NCBI RefSeq assembly: GCF_000516515.1
Contig: NZ_KI911784.1
Location: 1,268,636-1,332,635 of the forward strand
Source of the DNA: Chloroflexus sp. Y-396-1
GTDB lineage: Bacteria > Chloroflexota > Chloroflexia > Chloroflexales > Chloroflexaceae
DNA: 64,000 bases
Direction of reading: 5' to 3'
The notes below the pieces were generated by a model. It made no database searches, was not told the origin of the DNA, and saw nothing but the letters and a program-made list of their open reading frames with translations. Positions 18,501 to 27,004 of this stretch are shown piece after piece; the stretch's first letter is position 1; every line of letters begins with the position of its first letter. The translations under genes were made by a program, and so were the position numbers.

Positions 18501-21120
18501 GTTCGATGGCGTTGCGCAAGGGCGGCGGTGGGAGCGTCGTCTCGTCGTCGGGGGGCCAACCGCGGTCGGCGTAGGCGGCCAGAAGTTGGGTCACGGCATT
18601 GACAATCAGGTCATCCGGCGGCAGGCGCGGCATTTCCGGCAGGCAGACGGCCAGAAAGAGGGCGTTGCGCGGCAGCAGGCCGGGCGCCGGCTCCGGCGCC
18701 GCCAGGATGGAACCGGCCAGGTTGCGCAGGTCGGCGGGCCGACGGCGCGCCAGGTCGGCCACTGCCAGGCGCAGCGGCTCGTGCCAGGCCGGTTCGTCCA
18801 GGCGGCTACATACCTCATTCAATACCCGTTTGGGACGCCAGGCCAGGAAGAGAGCGGCAAAATACTCCTGGAAGGTACGGTGGATGAAGCCGTAGGCGCC
18901 GTCGCCGCGCGCCAGCAGGAAGCCGCCCAGGTCGGCGGCGCTGCGGAAGAGCGCCCCGGCCTGCTCGCGGTGGGCCGGACGATAGCCGTCGTCGTGCTCT
19001 TCCAGTGCATCCTCCAGCCATGATTGCACCACAGCCTCCTCGGCCAGGCTGGTAGGGTATTCCGGGCTGGCATGCAGCTTCACGGCCACGTAGCCCATCG
19101 CATAGCGGAAGCGCTTCGCACTCAGTCCCAGGCTGTCCCAGGCCTCCTGGCGCTGGCGAATGAAGGCTTCAACTACCTGATCGTACAGTTCAATGCGGCG
19201 CTCGGGCAGGCTGCCGTTCAGGTCGTAAAACAGGCTTGCCAGGATCGTCAGCAGGAGGGGGTTGGCAGCGATCTCACGCAGTGCGGGCCGCTCAGGATCG
19301 AGCACGGCTGCGCGCAGCGCCTTCGCATCGGCCGCAGGGTCGCCCCGCACAGTGCGACCGGTCTGAGCGTGAACAGACGCCGTCCAGGTCCGGCAGAAAC
19401 GGGCAATAGCCGGTTCGCTCATCTCCTCGACGGTGTAATGGGGCAACGGTGCAGGCAAGGGGGCCTGGTAGTAGCCGATGGGTCGGCTGGTGATCAGCAC
19501 CTGGTTGCCGCCACGCTGTCGGGGCTGTTCCTGGTGTCGTTCCGGTGCAGCGCGATAGTGCGGGTCGGCTGCGCACAGGTTGGTATCGGGCGTGCGCACC
19601 CAGTCGCGCACAAACTCAACAATGGCGTCTACCAACTCCCAGCGGCGGTGGCGCTCGGCGATCTCGTCCAGGCCGTCCAGCATAATGAGTGCCCGCCCCT
19701 GGCGGATGGCATCCTGCGCGATGGCGCGGCCTACAGCAGGGTCGGGGTGGAGCAGGCGCCCCTGCCAGCGATGGCCGCCCAGGTAGTCGAAGAGGCTCAG
19801 GCCGGTGTCGCGATTCTCGATCCAACGTGCAGCAGCATAGTCGGCCAGGCGCACGGGTACCGGTAGTCGCGGCGGTCCCAGCACGACCGGCGTCGTCTCG
19901 TCTTCCTCCAGGTCAGCGCGCACTTGGTCGGCGGGGGCGGTCACCTGGGCAGCGCCGTCGAGCATCGCCTGGGCGAAGCGCAGGGCCAGCCAGCGGATCA
20001 GGGTAGTCTTACCGGCGCCGGGGTCGCCGAGCAGCACCGTCCAGCGTTCCTGACCGATCAGTTCACCCAGGTCGATGCGACGTGCGGCCAGGGCCAGGTA
20101 ATCGCCCCGTTCGGCGCGGGCGCGGTTGCGCAGGGCCAGGGTCAGGCCCATAGGGTCAAGGCCCACACAGATGCGACGATAGAGCCGCCAGCGCTCGCGG
20201 TCATCCAGCATCAGGCTGGTCAGCTCCTGCTCGTGCGCGGCCAGGTCGGCCAGGAACTGCTGCCAGTTAGCCCGACGCTCGGCAGCGTTGGAGGCATCGG
20301 CCTTGAGCGCCACGTACACGCGCTCCAGCGGCAGGCGATCCACCGGCCCACCGGCGCCGCGCAGGTCGAGGGTCTGGCAGGACGCGATAACGTTCTCCAG
20401 GTAGCGGCGCACGTCTTCAGCAGTGTAGGGCGGTGGTCGCCGGTCGCGAGATAGATCGCGCACCAGGCGCAGCACCTCGTCTAACGTGGCGCGCACGTCG
20501 GCGGGGAGGGCCTGCTCGACCCGTGCGCCATCGCCGATGGCGACACCGGTGGCCTGGGCGATGATGACGTTGTAGACGGCGCCCCCCTGGCCTTCGATGC
20601 GCTGCAACCGCTGCACAATGGTCGCAAGTGTGGAACCCTGTTGCTGCAACAGGGCTTGGATGGTCAGCATCCGGCCTAGGTTGACCCGATTGAAGAGCGG
20701 GCTGTCCTGACGGGAGGCCTCGGCCACCAGTGCTTCGCTCAGGCCACGGTGGAAGGCAGTCAGCGCCCGGTCGAAATCCACCGGCAGGGTGGCGCGGTCG
20801 AAGTCCAGGGTGTCGAAGGCGGCGCGCAGGGCGGGCAGGTCGGGCATATTCGCGCCATCAAGGGCCACATCCAGCAGTGTCTGAGCCACACCGGGGGCGG
20901 CAACAAACTGGCGCAGGATGGTCTCGACCAACGCCTGACGGTCGCGGTTCAGCCCCGCACAGACAGAATCTAGCATCGCCTGGAAGCCGGACTCGTAGCA
21001 CTGGCGCAGGCTGCGTTGTGCGATGTCGCCGAAAGCCAGGGTGCGCAACCGGTCGGCGCCGGCCCGCAGCAGGTCGTGGGCCAGGTTAACAGCGAGGTTG
21101 GCGAGGAAGTCGTCGAGCAT
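15583..21120 (-). CDS. giant NACHT NTPase (STAND class) with HEAT-like repeats and an (A/D)(L/R) tract
   Basis: The 1845-residue protein has a helical N-terminal region (1-175). A short motif (183-203: YNV, then AIGD and ARVEQ) is shared with the 170-residue protein encoded upstream. The NACHT ATPase follows: Walker A LLGDPGAGKTTLIRW near 357-371 and Walker B ALIMLDGLDEIAERHRR near 475-490. A NACHT-associated helical region comes next. From about 1082 to 1202 the protein alternates A or D with L or R. The remainder is rich in HEAT-like helical pairs (for example LLLAELGELTATALPELLPLL), likely the sensor. NACHT proteins are switch ATPases; bacterial ones include anti-phage receptors. Composition is more GC-rich than its neighbours. 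No close functional homologue can be named from sequence alone. Confidence 0.82.
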   Translation of the reverse strand: MLDDFLANLAVNLAHDLLRAGADRLRTLAFGDIAQRSLRQCYESGFQAMLDSVCAGLNRDRQALVETILRQFVAAPGVAQTLLDVALDGANMPDLPALRAAFDTLDFDRATLPVDFDRALTAFHRGLSEALVAEASRQDSPLFNRVNLGRMLTIQALLQQQGSTLATIVQRLQRIEGQGGAVYNVIIAQATGVAIGDGARVEQALPADVRATLDEVLRLVRDLSRDRRPPPYTAEDVRRYLENVIASCQTLDLRGAGGPVDRLPLERVYVALKADASNAAERRANWQQFLADLAAHEQELTSLMLDDRERWRLYRRICVGLDPMGLTLALRNRARAERGDYLALAARRIDLGELIGQERWTVLLGDPGAGKTTLIRWLALRFAQAMLDGAAQVTAPADQVRADLEEDETTPVVLGPPRLPVPVRLADYAAARWIENRDTGLSLFDYLGGHRWQGRLLHPDPAVGRAIAQDAIRQGRALIMLDGLDEIAERHRRWELVDAIVEFVRDWVRTPDTNLCAADPHYRAAPERHQEQPRQRGGNQVLITSRPIGYYQAPLPAPLPHYTVEEMSEPAIARFCRTWTASVHAQTGRTVRGDPAADAKALRAAVLDPERPALREIAANPLLLTILASLFYDLNGSLPERRIELYDQVVEAFIRQRQEAWDSLGLSAKRFRYAMGYVAVKLHASPEYPTSLAEEAVVQSWLEDALEEHDDGYRPAHREQAGALFRSAADLGGFLLARGDGAYGFIHRTFQEYFAALFLAWRPKRVLNEVCSRLDEPAWHEPLRLAVADLARRRPADLRNLAGSILAAPEPAPGLLPRNALFLAVCLPEMPRLPPDDLIVNAVTQLLAAYADRGWPPDDETTLPPPPLRNAIERALRPLGALAATRAAFAAALTGADPARRLAAAELILEFDWRHPNLIPPLLAAARDYAEPVAAIRGALWRQVEHHPEALRGQNLPLRALLDNPAQAAVLTQRSVWRAILQALYLRPDWIPNRPLQPDVVCFDSRLTPWLRQAWQEGWSDDQLCARLLELAQNATDAALARDAAWALAVSDEARWRQWLMAAGSGTITPQIHATLAGVTWSALDRALDLARALARALDLAFARALDLDLDLALDLALDLALARYLALARDRALARALARARALDRALARALDRALALDLALALARARALDRALDRASALDRALDRASDRARALDLARARARAYSDEIANVVADARAQWDATTGAKYVLEALDEVSADLTALRQMVEKPTWRALIVADEAPALAEMPAPQPGKRMPWRREDLRTAADLPPERLARLQPPAKDDDPDLHDELRNLARNWLEVDDPLRRGYAALLLAELGELTATALPELLPLLAAAADLLRHRARTALLQERRASACGTDLLIALAAAADLPTDGPMLIATYCGWALNHVIHDRADWLQEWANQLDAAPAPPLRKLLSHIHRLDPACWPVFLALLTTAGPRSRAALLDSLSWLLRENQIPAEHSQALADVLLKLAHAHAPETAMAQAALFALGCFRQPPPAVVDALLVAAQDQPAALPALACLASHLAAGDQERVDRVLAAAAAWPEADAALVRRLVNRQPKPSSFKERDQFDPAALLAALAQRQPDPARQLRALLAAGTDDDMWNDFYHGRIALAIRELLAQHEGLWSLLLADLRAALDDGDWQCHRIALAGLARSAEAMPARFNRSAADLEPLLLRASANAGSFNTRRFAITALSYLRVITSDVLAALLRLVGDTQEVQDDALAAAERFNRLHPSLGQALPQELVAALTDPSALRARAAVRLLEALGTSPATSSAPGLRRQIVAALAAALQDPNSRRYVWVSAEKSDGTLDQDLYQALLRVAGF
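17515..17875 (-). repeat. in-frame hexanucleotide microsatellite within the NACHT gene
   Basis: On the coding strand the tract is built of 6-bp units of form G(C/A)C C(T/G)C. These encode Ala or Asp followed by Leu or Arg. About 60 units run with only occasional breaks (Phe, Tyr, Ser). Gain or loss of a unit changes the protein by two residues and keeps the frame. The opposite strand and other frames give long Arg-Gly or Pro-Arg open frames, which are by-products. Confidence 0.9.
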
Positions 21121-21249
21121 GATGCACCTGGTGATGAGTTGCTGGATTCTTTTCTTTGGATAGACTAATACCGATTCCTATCTGTGGCAAGTGGGTCATT
21201 ACTCCCAAATACAAGTATCAGCGAGCGGAACGAGATGAACAAACCTGAA

Positions 21250-21461
21250 CTTGGAACAGGATTGTAACAGTTTCAGCGCCGGTGCCGCAGAGCACGCCTG
21301 GCGCCCTCACCTTCCCCCTGGCCCCCTTCCTCTCCCCCACGGGGAGAGGAAGGGGGAACGTGGCGGGAGCGAAAGCATATTGGCAATCTCCCACGCAATA
21401 GTCGCAGATGCATAGTACGAGCCTTACGAGAAATCCGAGTTTTTGATCAAGCTCTTAGCGT
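21250..21461 (+). mobile_element. MITE-like element, copy C, truncated at its left end
   Basis: Bases 21250-21461 align with 30085-30375. They share the segment before TTTCAGC, the CACCTTCCCCCTGGCCCCCT block, its paired GGGGAGAGGAAGGGGGAACG arm, and the right terminal repeat TTTTTGATCAAGCTCTTAG. The part matching the left terminal repeat is not visible here. Confidence 0.6.
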
Positions 21462-21530
21462 GACCGTCGGCTGATACACGTCAAGCCGGGCGCAGCCTTC
21501 CTAGGAGGAGCCTTGTATTCCATCGCGAAT

Positions 21531-21948
21531 GCGGGCCAGAGGCCCGCGTACCCACACGTGCTCCGGTTGCGGGCCAGAGGCCCGCGTACCCACATGCGCT
21601 CCGATTGCGGCCCGGAGGCCCGCGTACCCACACGTGCTCCGATTGCGGGCTAGAGGCCCGCGTACCCACACGTGCTCTGAATGCGGGCCAGAGGCCCGCG
21701 TACCCATATGCGCTCTGAATGCGGCCCGGCGGCCCGCGTACCCACACGTGCTCTGAATGCGGGCCAGAGGCCCGCGTACCCATATGCGCTCTGGATGCGG
21801 GCCGGAGGCCCGCCTACCCACACGTGCTCCAATTGCGGGCCGGAGGCCCGCGTACCCACACGTGCTCTGAATGCGGGCCAGAGGCCCGCGTACCCATATG
21901 CGCTCTGGATGCGGTCCGGCGGCCCGCGTACCCACATGCGCATCGAAA
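21531..21948. repeat. eleven-unit 38-bp palindromic tandem array
   Basis: Eleven consecutive 38-bp units begin GCGGGCCAGAGGCCCGC or close variants (GCGGCCCGGCGGCCCGC), a perfect or near-perfect hairpin. A CGTACCCACACGTGCTC or CGTACCCATATGCGCTC tail follows. The tails themselves carry small palindromes (CACGTG, CATATG). Units differ by a few substitutions, so the array is not freshly made. There are no unique spacers as in CRISPR. A related array lies at 26649-26940. Confidence 0.9.
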
Positions 21949-22000
21949 GCCCGTGCTCTACGGCGCTGGCCTGCGGACCGCGCCATTGCTGGAAGAGCCT

Positions 22001-22513
22001 TTACTCCGTCTCGCCACCGCCTTGCTCAACCCGCGCATTGTCGCCAATCGCCAGCCCCGAGGCTTTATCAATCCTGACGTTATACTTGCCGCTCTGTACG
22101 GTGTTGTGATCGCCGGTAATAGTGGTACTGCCGATGATATTCTGCGCCGCCACGGATCGTTCGCCTGACGCGATAATCGTTACTCTGGCGGCCTGCACTG
22201 CCGCCAACTGCCGCTCGATCTCATGCGCTAGCTCCTCATTCTCGGTGAGCAGTTTCTTCAGTTGCAAGCGCAGGGCAGCCTGAGCATCCTCGTCGTGTGG
22301 CGCTGCCGCAGCATCGATCACGGCTTCCTGCGCGGTCGGCTTTGCTTCGAGCTGTGGGCGCAGTCGACTCCACAGACCTTTGGCGCGCTCCCAGGCCTCA
22401 CTACCCAGTTTTGTACCGGCTTCTTCCGCCGCCTTCTCGCCAGCTTTGAGCAAATACGGCAGGAAGGGGGTTAGAAACAGCGCCACATCTTTCGCTAATG
22501 CTGCAATGTCCAC
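22001..22513 (-). CDS. small helical protein sharing a C-terminal motif with the NACHT protein; possible effector
   Basis: The 170-residue protein starts at a GTG (22513) with AGGAGG six bases upstream. The N-terminal part is a hydrophobic helical segment (ALAKDVALFLTPFLPYLLKA, about 3-25) followed by charged helices (about 26-110) in a pattern common to multicellular bacteria. The C-terminal 50 residues are rich in G, T and N repeats (IIGSTTITGDHNTV). At residues 144-164 lies a motif with YNV, AIGD and ARVEQ that recurs at 183-203 of the NACHT protein encoded downstream. Family knowledge: NLR-like receptors and their effectors can share short amyloid-type motifs for signalling. The effector reading is inference; no catalytic motif is visible. 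Confidence 0.65.
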   Translation of the reverse strand: MDIAALAKDVALFLTPFLPYLLKAGEKAAEEAGTKLGSEAWERAKGLWSRLRPQLEAKPTAQEAVIDAAAAPHDEDAQAALRLQLKKLLTENEELAHEIERQLAAVQAARVTIIASGERSVAAQNIIGSTTITGDHNTVQSGKYNVRIDKASGLAIGDNARVEQGGGETE

Positions 22514-22997
22514 GATGAACCTCCTGCTAGATCGAACGAACCTATCATACTGCGCTGCACAATGTCATAACCAGGAAACAAGGGTATGATAGCACAAACG
22601 AGCGGAATTTTCAGAATTCGCGGCTTTGCGCCACATGCGATGAACAGATGATGCAGAAGCGAAGTGGCACCGACGAGCATCACCCCATTCGCTGCTGGCA
22701 ATCGTCGAGCCGTGTCGTTTCCCTTTGAGCGCGAGCCAACGGCCGGCGTGATGCGACTGTACCAGGACAACCTACACCCGTCTCAGCGGGATACCGGGCG
22801 GGTTGGGAACCTGCCCCTCCCACAGCGGGAACGAGCATGAAAATGCGGCGAGCGAAGAGACAGCAGGCCACCATCCCCCCTCCCTCGCCCCGTGTGGGAG
22901 AGGGAGGAGCCGGAGGTAGGTGAGGGCCACCATCCCCCCTCTCTCGCCCCGTGTGGGAGAGGGAGGGGGCTAGGGGTGGGTGAGGGGGCATCCACAC
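22514..22997. other. intergenic region with stem-loop repeats
   Basis: About 480 bases without a gene. The right half holds a CCCC-rich repeat (22868-22985, listed separately) next to the C-terminus of the NERD protein gene. Confidence 0.7.
22868..22985. repeat. two-unit 59-bp GC-rich stem-loop repeat
   Basis: Two copies of a unit containing CCACCATCCCCCCT, then CTCGCCCCGTGTGGGAGAG, are 59 bp apart. The CCCCGTGTGGGAGAGGGAG part is the same stem-loop family as the array at 2064-2880. It lies at the 3' end of the minus-strand NERD gene and may act as a terminator or a processing site. Confidence 0.8.
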
Positions 22998-24269
22998 TTA
23001 CGGCTGGAGCGCGACTATAAAACTGGCTTCACCAAACGGCTGCTCGATAAGCTTAATGCGGAGCGTACTAGCATTGGCGGCCAGTTGCCGACGCACAACA
23101 GCAATTCCACGCTGCCTGGCACCGGGGAGTACGTTGATGACCGCCGGACGCGAATCGTCGTTTGCCAGCGGATAATCGTTCCCCAGACCGTCACTAATCT
23201 TGATATTGTCGTGGCGCAGCGGTAAATTCACCGGACGACCGGTGTTGTTTTGAACGCTCCACGTGATCTCAATCCGGTCACTACAGGCATCGATCTGCTC
23301 AAGTGCAACAATAATGTCGGGCGCAGTACCGGTTGTTACTTCTCCGACCGCAACGTTCTGCCAGCTCTGTGTGCTGCTATCCCAGCGTTTACCGACCAAT
23401 TGATAGCCGTTCCAACGACAGAAGCTGGTCGTTGTGTTGAAACTCAAAATTGCACTGTCAGTAGAAGTTCCTAACGTGATGGGAGTAAGCGGGCTGTCCG
23501 CTCGAGGCACCGGAGCCGGTGGCCGCAAGAAGAGAATAAGTAGCAGAACAAGAGACAGACTCGCAAAAATGGCAACTAGCCGACCGGCCGTTGTTTGTAG
23601 CGCATTTCGCACCTGCACATGCCATGGCGGAGCTGTAGGTGTCGTGGTGGCAGGCGTAGAATCTTCCCGCACCACCTCATTCAATTCCGTCCAGGGGGTG
23701 CAGTGTAAGAGTTTTGGAATCGCCAGCATCTCCTCTTCACTTAATTCAATCTCAGAGGAGCGCTCGGTAATCATATACGCGGGCAACTCATCAAGCCCAC
23801 GTACCTCAACTTTCCAGTCAAGATCGAGTTGCGAACCCTCTTCAATGCGAGGAGCAATAACGATCAGGCGCTTGCAGGTACGAAAGTCAACATCATTCGC
23901 CTTTTGCCCCGAGAGAAATTCCCGTCGATGTTCGTTGAGGAAATTGGTCAGCGCGTGAAAATACGAAATGACCTGATTGTACGGATTTTTGCGGCCAGGG
24001 TTGAGCCGCTTCTGTTCACCATTGCGCCCCTCAACGATCCATGGCCCATTGACACTCCCAATCACGCGCCCATCACAATGTTTTAGCTCGATAATGACAA
24101 TCGCGTCGTGCTTGATAATAACCAGATCGATGTTACGGCCATTTACGTTGAAATTGGCCAGGATCAGGAACAGACCCTCGAGCTTTTCGAGGGCTTGGGC
24201 CACCCCCAGAATAGCCCGTCGTTCTTGCGGATGTTCTGGTTTTTCGCCGATCCAGACCTGAACGGCCAT
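22998..24269 (-). CDS. NERD-domain membrane protein with a C-terminal external domain
   Basis: The 423-residue protein begins with a nuclease-related NERD domain (about 1-140). Conserved features are NVNGRNIDLVIIKHDAIVIIELK, with Asp in DLVII and Glu in IIELK as expected for a PD-(D/E)xK-like site, and PYNQVISYFHALTNFL. One transmembrane helix follows (about 228-248, FASLSLVLLLILFLR). The C-terminal 170 residues form a beta-rich domain. Family knowledge: NERD domains are nuclease-like, but the activity is rarely shown. The start is three bases after the uvrB stop, so the two genes appear translationally coupled. A link to DNA repair is only inferred from that position. Confidence 0.8.
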   Translation of the reverse strand: MAVQVWIGEKPEHPQERRAILGVAQALEKLEGLFLILANFNVNGRNIDLVIIKHDAIVIIELKHCDGRVIGSVNGPWIVEGRNGEQKRLNPGRKNPYNQVISYFHALTNFLNEHRREFLSGQKANDVDFRTCKRLIVIAPRIEEGSQLDLDWKVEVRGLDELPAYMITERSSEIELSEEEMLAIPKLLHCTPWTELNEVVREDSTPATTTPTAPPWHVQVRNALQTTAGRLVAIFASLSLVLLLILFLRPPAPVPRADSPLTPITLGTSTDSAILSFNTTTSFCRWNGYQLVGKRWDSSTQSWQNVAVGEVTTGTAPDIIVALEQIDACSDRIEITWSVQNNTGRPVNLPLRHDNIKISDGLGNDYPLANDDSRPAVINVLPGARQRGIAVVRRQLAANASTLRIKLIEQPFGEASFIVALQP

Positions 24270-24272
24270 AAC

Positions 24273-26267
24273 TCACTCACTTAGTGCTAACGTTTTGCGT
24301 AGTTCGACGATCTGGTCACGCAGCGCAGCCGCCTTCTCAAAAGCCAGCTCTTTTGCTGCCTGCTTCATCTGTTTTTCCAGGTCTTTAATTAACTTCAACA
24401 CCTCATCACGGGGTAGGTCAACCGGCACCGCTGTGGCCGGAGTAGCGACATACTCACCACGTTCTTCAGCCAGCTTGCGAATGCGGTCGGTGAGATCACG
24501 CACACCTTTAGCGATGCCCTGCGGCGTAATCCCATAGCGTAGGTTATGAGCCATCTGAATATCTCGCCGACGCTGAGTCTCGCGGATCGCCGCCTCCATT
24601 GAACGGGTGATCGTATCGGCATACATAATGACCTTGCCTTCAACGTGGCGGGCCGCCCGCCCGATGATCTGGATCAGTGAGGTCTCTGAGCGGAGATAAC
24701 CCTCTTTATCGGCATCAAGAATTGCAACCAAACTCACTTCAGGCAGGTCAAGCCCTTCGCGCAACAAGTTAATGCCAACAACGACGTCGTAGACGCCCAA
24801 CCGCAAATCACGCAGAATCTCTACCCGTTCAATGGTATCAATATCGGCATGGAGGTACATTGTGCGCACCCCCATCTCTTTGAGATAGTCGGCCAGGTCT
24901 TCGGCCATGCGTTTCGTGAGGGTCGTGACTAATACGCGCTGTTTGCGCTCAACTCGCCGTCGAATCTCGCCCAGCAGATCGTCGATCTGGCCGCGGGTTG
25001 GGCGAACTTCCACTTCAGGATCGAGCAAACCGGTTGGACGAATAATCTGCTCGACGATCTGTTCGCTCTTCTCGCGTTCGTAGGGGCCAGGGGTGGCCGA
25101 GACGTAGATAACCTGATAGACGTGCTGCTCGAATTCCTCAAACCGCAGTGGTCGGTTGTCAAGAGCCGAGGGCAGACGGAACCCGTAATCAACCAGCGTC
25201 TGCTTGCGTTGCCGGTCACCGTTATACATACCGCGCAACTGCGGGATGGTAATGTGACTCTCATCGATAAAGATCAGAAAATCATCGGGAAAATAGTCAA
25301 GCAGAGTCCACGGTGTCTGACCGGGAGCACGGCCATCGAGATGCCGCGAATAGTTCTCAATCCCGCTACAATACCCGATCTCGCTCAGCATTTCGAGATC
25401 ATAGAGTGTACGTTGTTTCAACCGCTGCGCTTCCAGCAGTTTACCGGCCGCTTCGAGTTCGCGAACCCGTTCGTTCAGTTCGTCTTGAATACTGGCAATG
25501 GCTAACTGCAATTTTTCTTTAGTAGTGACGAAGTGCTTGGCCGGATAAATCTCAACTGCGGTATGCCGTAGCAGAATCTCGCCGGTCAGTGGATCGAGTT
25601 CAACGATGCGTTCGATCTCATCACCCCAGAACTCCACGCGGATGGCCGTCTCGGCGTTGGCGGGAATTATATCGAGGGTATCACCGCGCACTCGGAACGT
25701 TCCCCGCTGAAAATCCATATCCTTGCGCTCAAACTGCAAATCGATCAACTGGCGCAGGAGCTTATCGCGATTCCGCACTTCACCAACACGCAATGTAATC
25801 TTCTCTTGCCCGTAATCATGCGGTGAACCGAGACCAAAAATAGCCGAAACCGAAGCAACGATTAGCACATCACGTCGAGTAAGCAAGGCCTGAGTTGCGG
25901 CGTGACGGAGCCGGTCGATCTCCTCGTTGATACTGGCCTCTTTTTCGATGTAGAGGTCTTTCGAGGGAACGTAGGCTTCTGGCGTGTATTCATCGTAGTA
26001 CGAGATGAACATTTCAACCGCAGCATCGGGCAGGAATTCGCGGAACTCAGCCCAAAGTTGCGATACCAACGTTTTGTTATGCGCCAAAACTAACGTTGGT
26101 CGCTGCATCTGCGCGAAGATATGGGCCATGACGAACGTTTTACCGGTGCCGGTAGCGCCAAGCAGCGTTTGATGGCGATAACCTGCTCGCAGACCGGCAA
26201 CCAGTTGCTCGATGGCACGCGGTTGATCGCCAGTGGGCTGATAAGGCGCTTCGATCCGGAACGACAT
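24273..26267 (-). CDS. uvrB: excinuclease ABC subunit B
   Basis: The 664-residue protein has the expected order: Walker [14 protein letters not shown] near residues 38-50, [15 protein letters not shown] (the beta-hairpin region), DEAH-like [15 protein letters not shown], helicase motifs [14 protein letters not shown] and [14 protein letters not shown], and a C-terminal UVR domain with [22 protein letters not shown]. UvrB is loaded on damaged DNA by UvrA, then binds UvrC for dual incision in nucleotide excision repair. Length is typical. It is the upstream gene of an operon with a NERD protein. No SOS box was identified upstream. Confidence 0.97.
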   Translation of the reverse strand: MSFRIEAPYQPTGDQPRAIEQLVAGLRAGYRHQTLLGATGTGKTFVMAHIFAQMQRPTLVLAHNKTLVSQLWAEFREFLPDAAVEMFISYYDEYTPEAYVPSKDLYIEKEASINEEIDRLRHAATQALLTRRDVLIVASVSAIFGLGSPHDYGQEKITLRVGEVRNRDKLLRQLIDLQFERKDMDFQRGTFRVRGDTLDIIPANAETAIRVEFWGDEIERIVELDPLTGEILLRHTAVEIYPAKHFVTTKEKLQLAIASIQDELNERVRELEAAGKLLEAQRLKQRTLYDLEMLSEIGYCSGIENYSRHLDGRAPGQTPWTLLDYFPDDFLIFIDESHITIPQLRGMYNGDRQRKQTLVDYGFRLPSALDNRPLRFEEFEQHVYQVIYVSATPGPYEREKSEQIVEQIIRPTGLLDPEVEVRPTRGQIDDLLGEIRRRVERKQRVLVTTLTKRMAEDLADYLKEMGVRTMYLHADIDTIERVEILRDLRLGVYDVVVGINLLREGLDLPEVSLVAILDADKEGYLRSETSLIQIIGRAARHVEGKVIMYADTITRSMEAAIRETQRRRDIQMAHNLRYGITPQGIAKGVRDLTDRIRKLAEERGEYVATPATAVPVDLPRDEVLKLIKDLEKQMKQAAKELAFEKAAALRDQIVELRKTLALSE

Positions 26268-27004
26268 ACAGTGCTCACGTGTGTCTGTGGTATAGAGATC
26301 ACAAACAGCGCGGGTTGCTGCCGATCGCTCCAGGGCGAAGAGGGCAACAACGCCGCGCCGATGGTTGGGTTACCTGTATTATATCAGAAGAAAGACGGTT
26401 TATGGATGTGAAGATCAATGATTTTTAAAGCTTTCATGCTTCCTGGCACGTTTGCGCGAAGAGGTGGGCCCCTTCTTGGTGAGGAGAGATGCGGCACGCT
26501 CCTTTCCAGGAGAGGATGGCGGAGGGTGAAGGTGAATTCTTCCTCTTTACCGATGTTCGCTCGCATCAACGCACCTGTGGGAACGGTTTCTACACCTACT
26601 AGGTGACAGTGGCGCGGCATAGTGGGTTCCGGGCGCATTATGCCCAATGCGGGCCGGAGGCCCACGCTACAGGGTTCGTTGCCCAACGCGGGCCGGAGGC
26701 CCGCACGCCCAGGGTTCGTTGCCCAACGCGGGCCGGAGGCCCACGCTACAGGGTTCGTTGCCTAACGCGGGCCGGAGGCCCGCACGCCCAGGGTTCGTTG
26801 CCCAGCGCGGGCCGGAGGCCCGCACGCCCAGGGTTCGTTGCCCAACGCGGGCCGGAGGCCCGCGCTCCCAGGTGACATTGGCACGGCATAGTGGGTTCTG
26901 GGCGCATTATGCACAATGCGGGCCAGCGGCCCGCGCTCCCAGGTGACAGTGTTTCATTGTTTCTCCGCGCCGATGATGTGGCGCGGAGAGAGAGCAGGCG
27001 CGAT
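26268..27004. other. gap upstream of uvrB containing palindromic repeats
   Basis: No gene is supported. The first ~350 bases include a GC-rich stem-loop related to the CCCC-rich family (around 26461-26530) and the uvrB upstream region. The remainder is the 39/40-bp array. Confidence 0.7.
26649..26940. repeat. seven-unit 39/40-bp palindromic array
   Basis: Units start at about 26649, 26688, 26728, 26767, 26807 and 26847, then again at 26918. Each begins GCGGGCCGGAGGCCC(GC or AC) and continues with CAGGGTTCGTTGCCCAAC. Two tail types alternate (GCTACAGGG and GCACGCCCAGGG), giving spacings of 39 and 40. The array is framed by two copies of a GCATAGTGGGTTC segment (near 26617 and 26887). The GCGGGCC-GGCCCGC hairpin is the same as in the 21531-21948 array, with different tails. 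Confidence 0.85.

Larger units (their letters stand above)
21121..22000. other. 880-base gap between NACHT gene and its partner
   Basis: No gene is supported. The gap contains a truncated MITE-like copy (about 21250-21461) and the 38-bp palindrome array (21531-21948). Although the two flanking genes are on the same strand, the array makes a single uninterrupted transcript uncertain. Confidence 0.75.

Noticed and set aside
21531..21948. Possible CRISPR array
   Set aside because: The whole 38-bp unit repeats with substitutions; there are no unique spacers and no cas genes.
26649..26940. Possible CRISPR array
   Set aside because: Units of 39/40 bp repeat entirely, with no variable spacers.
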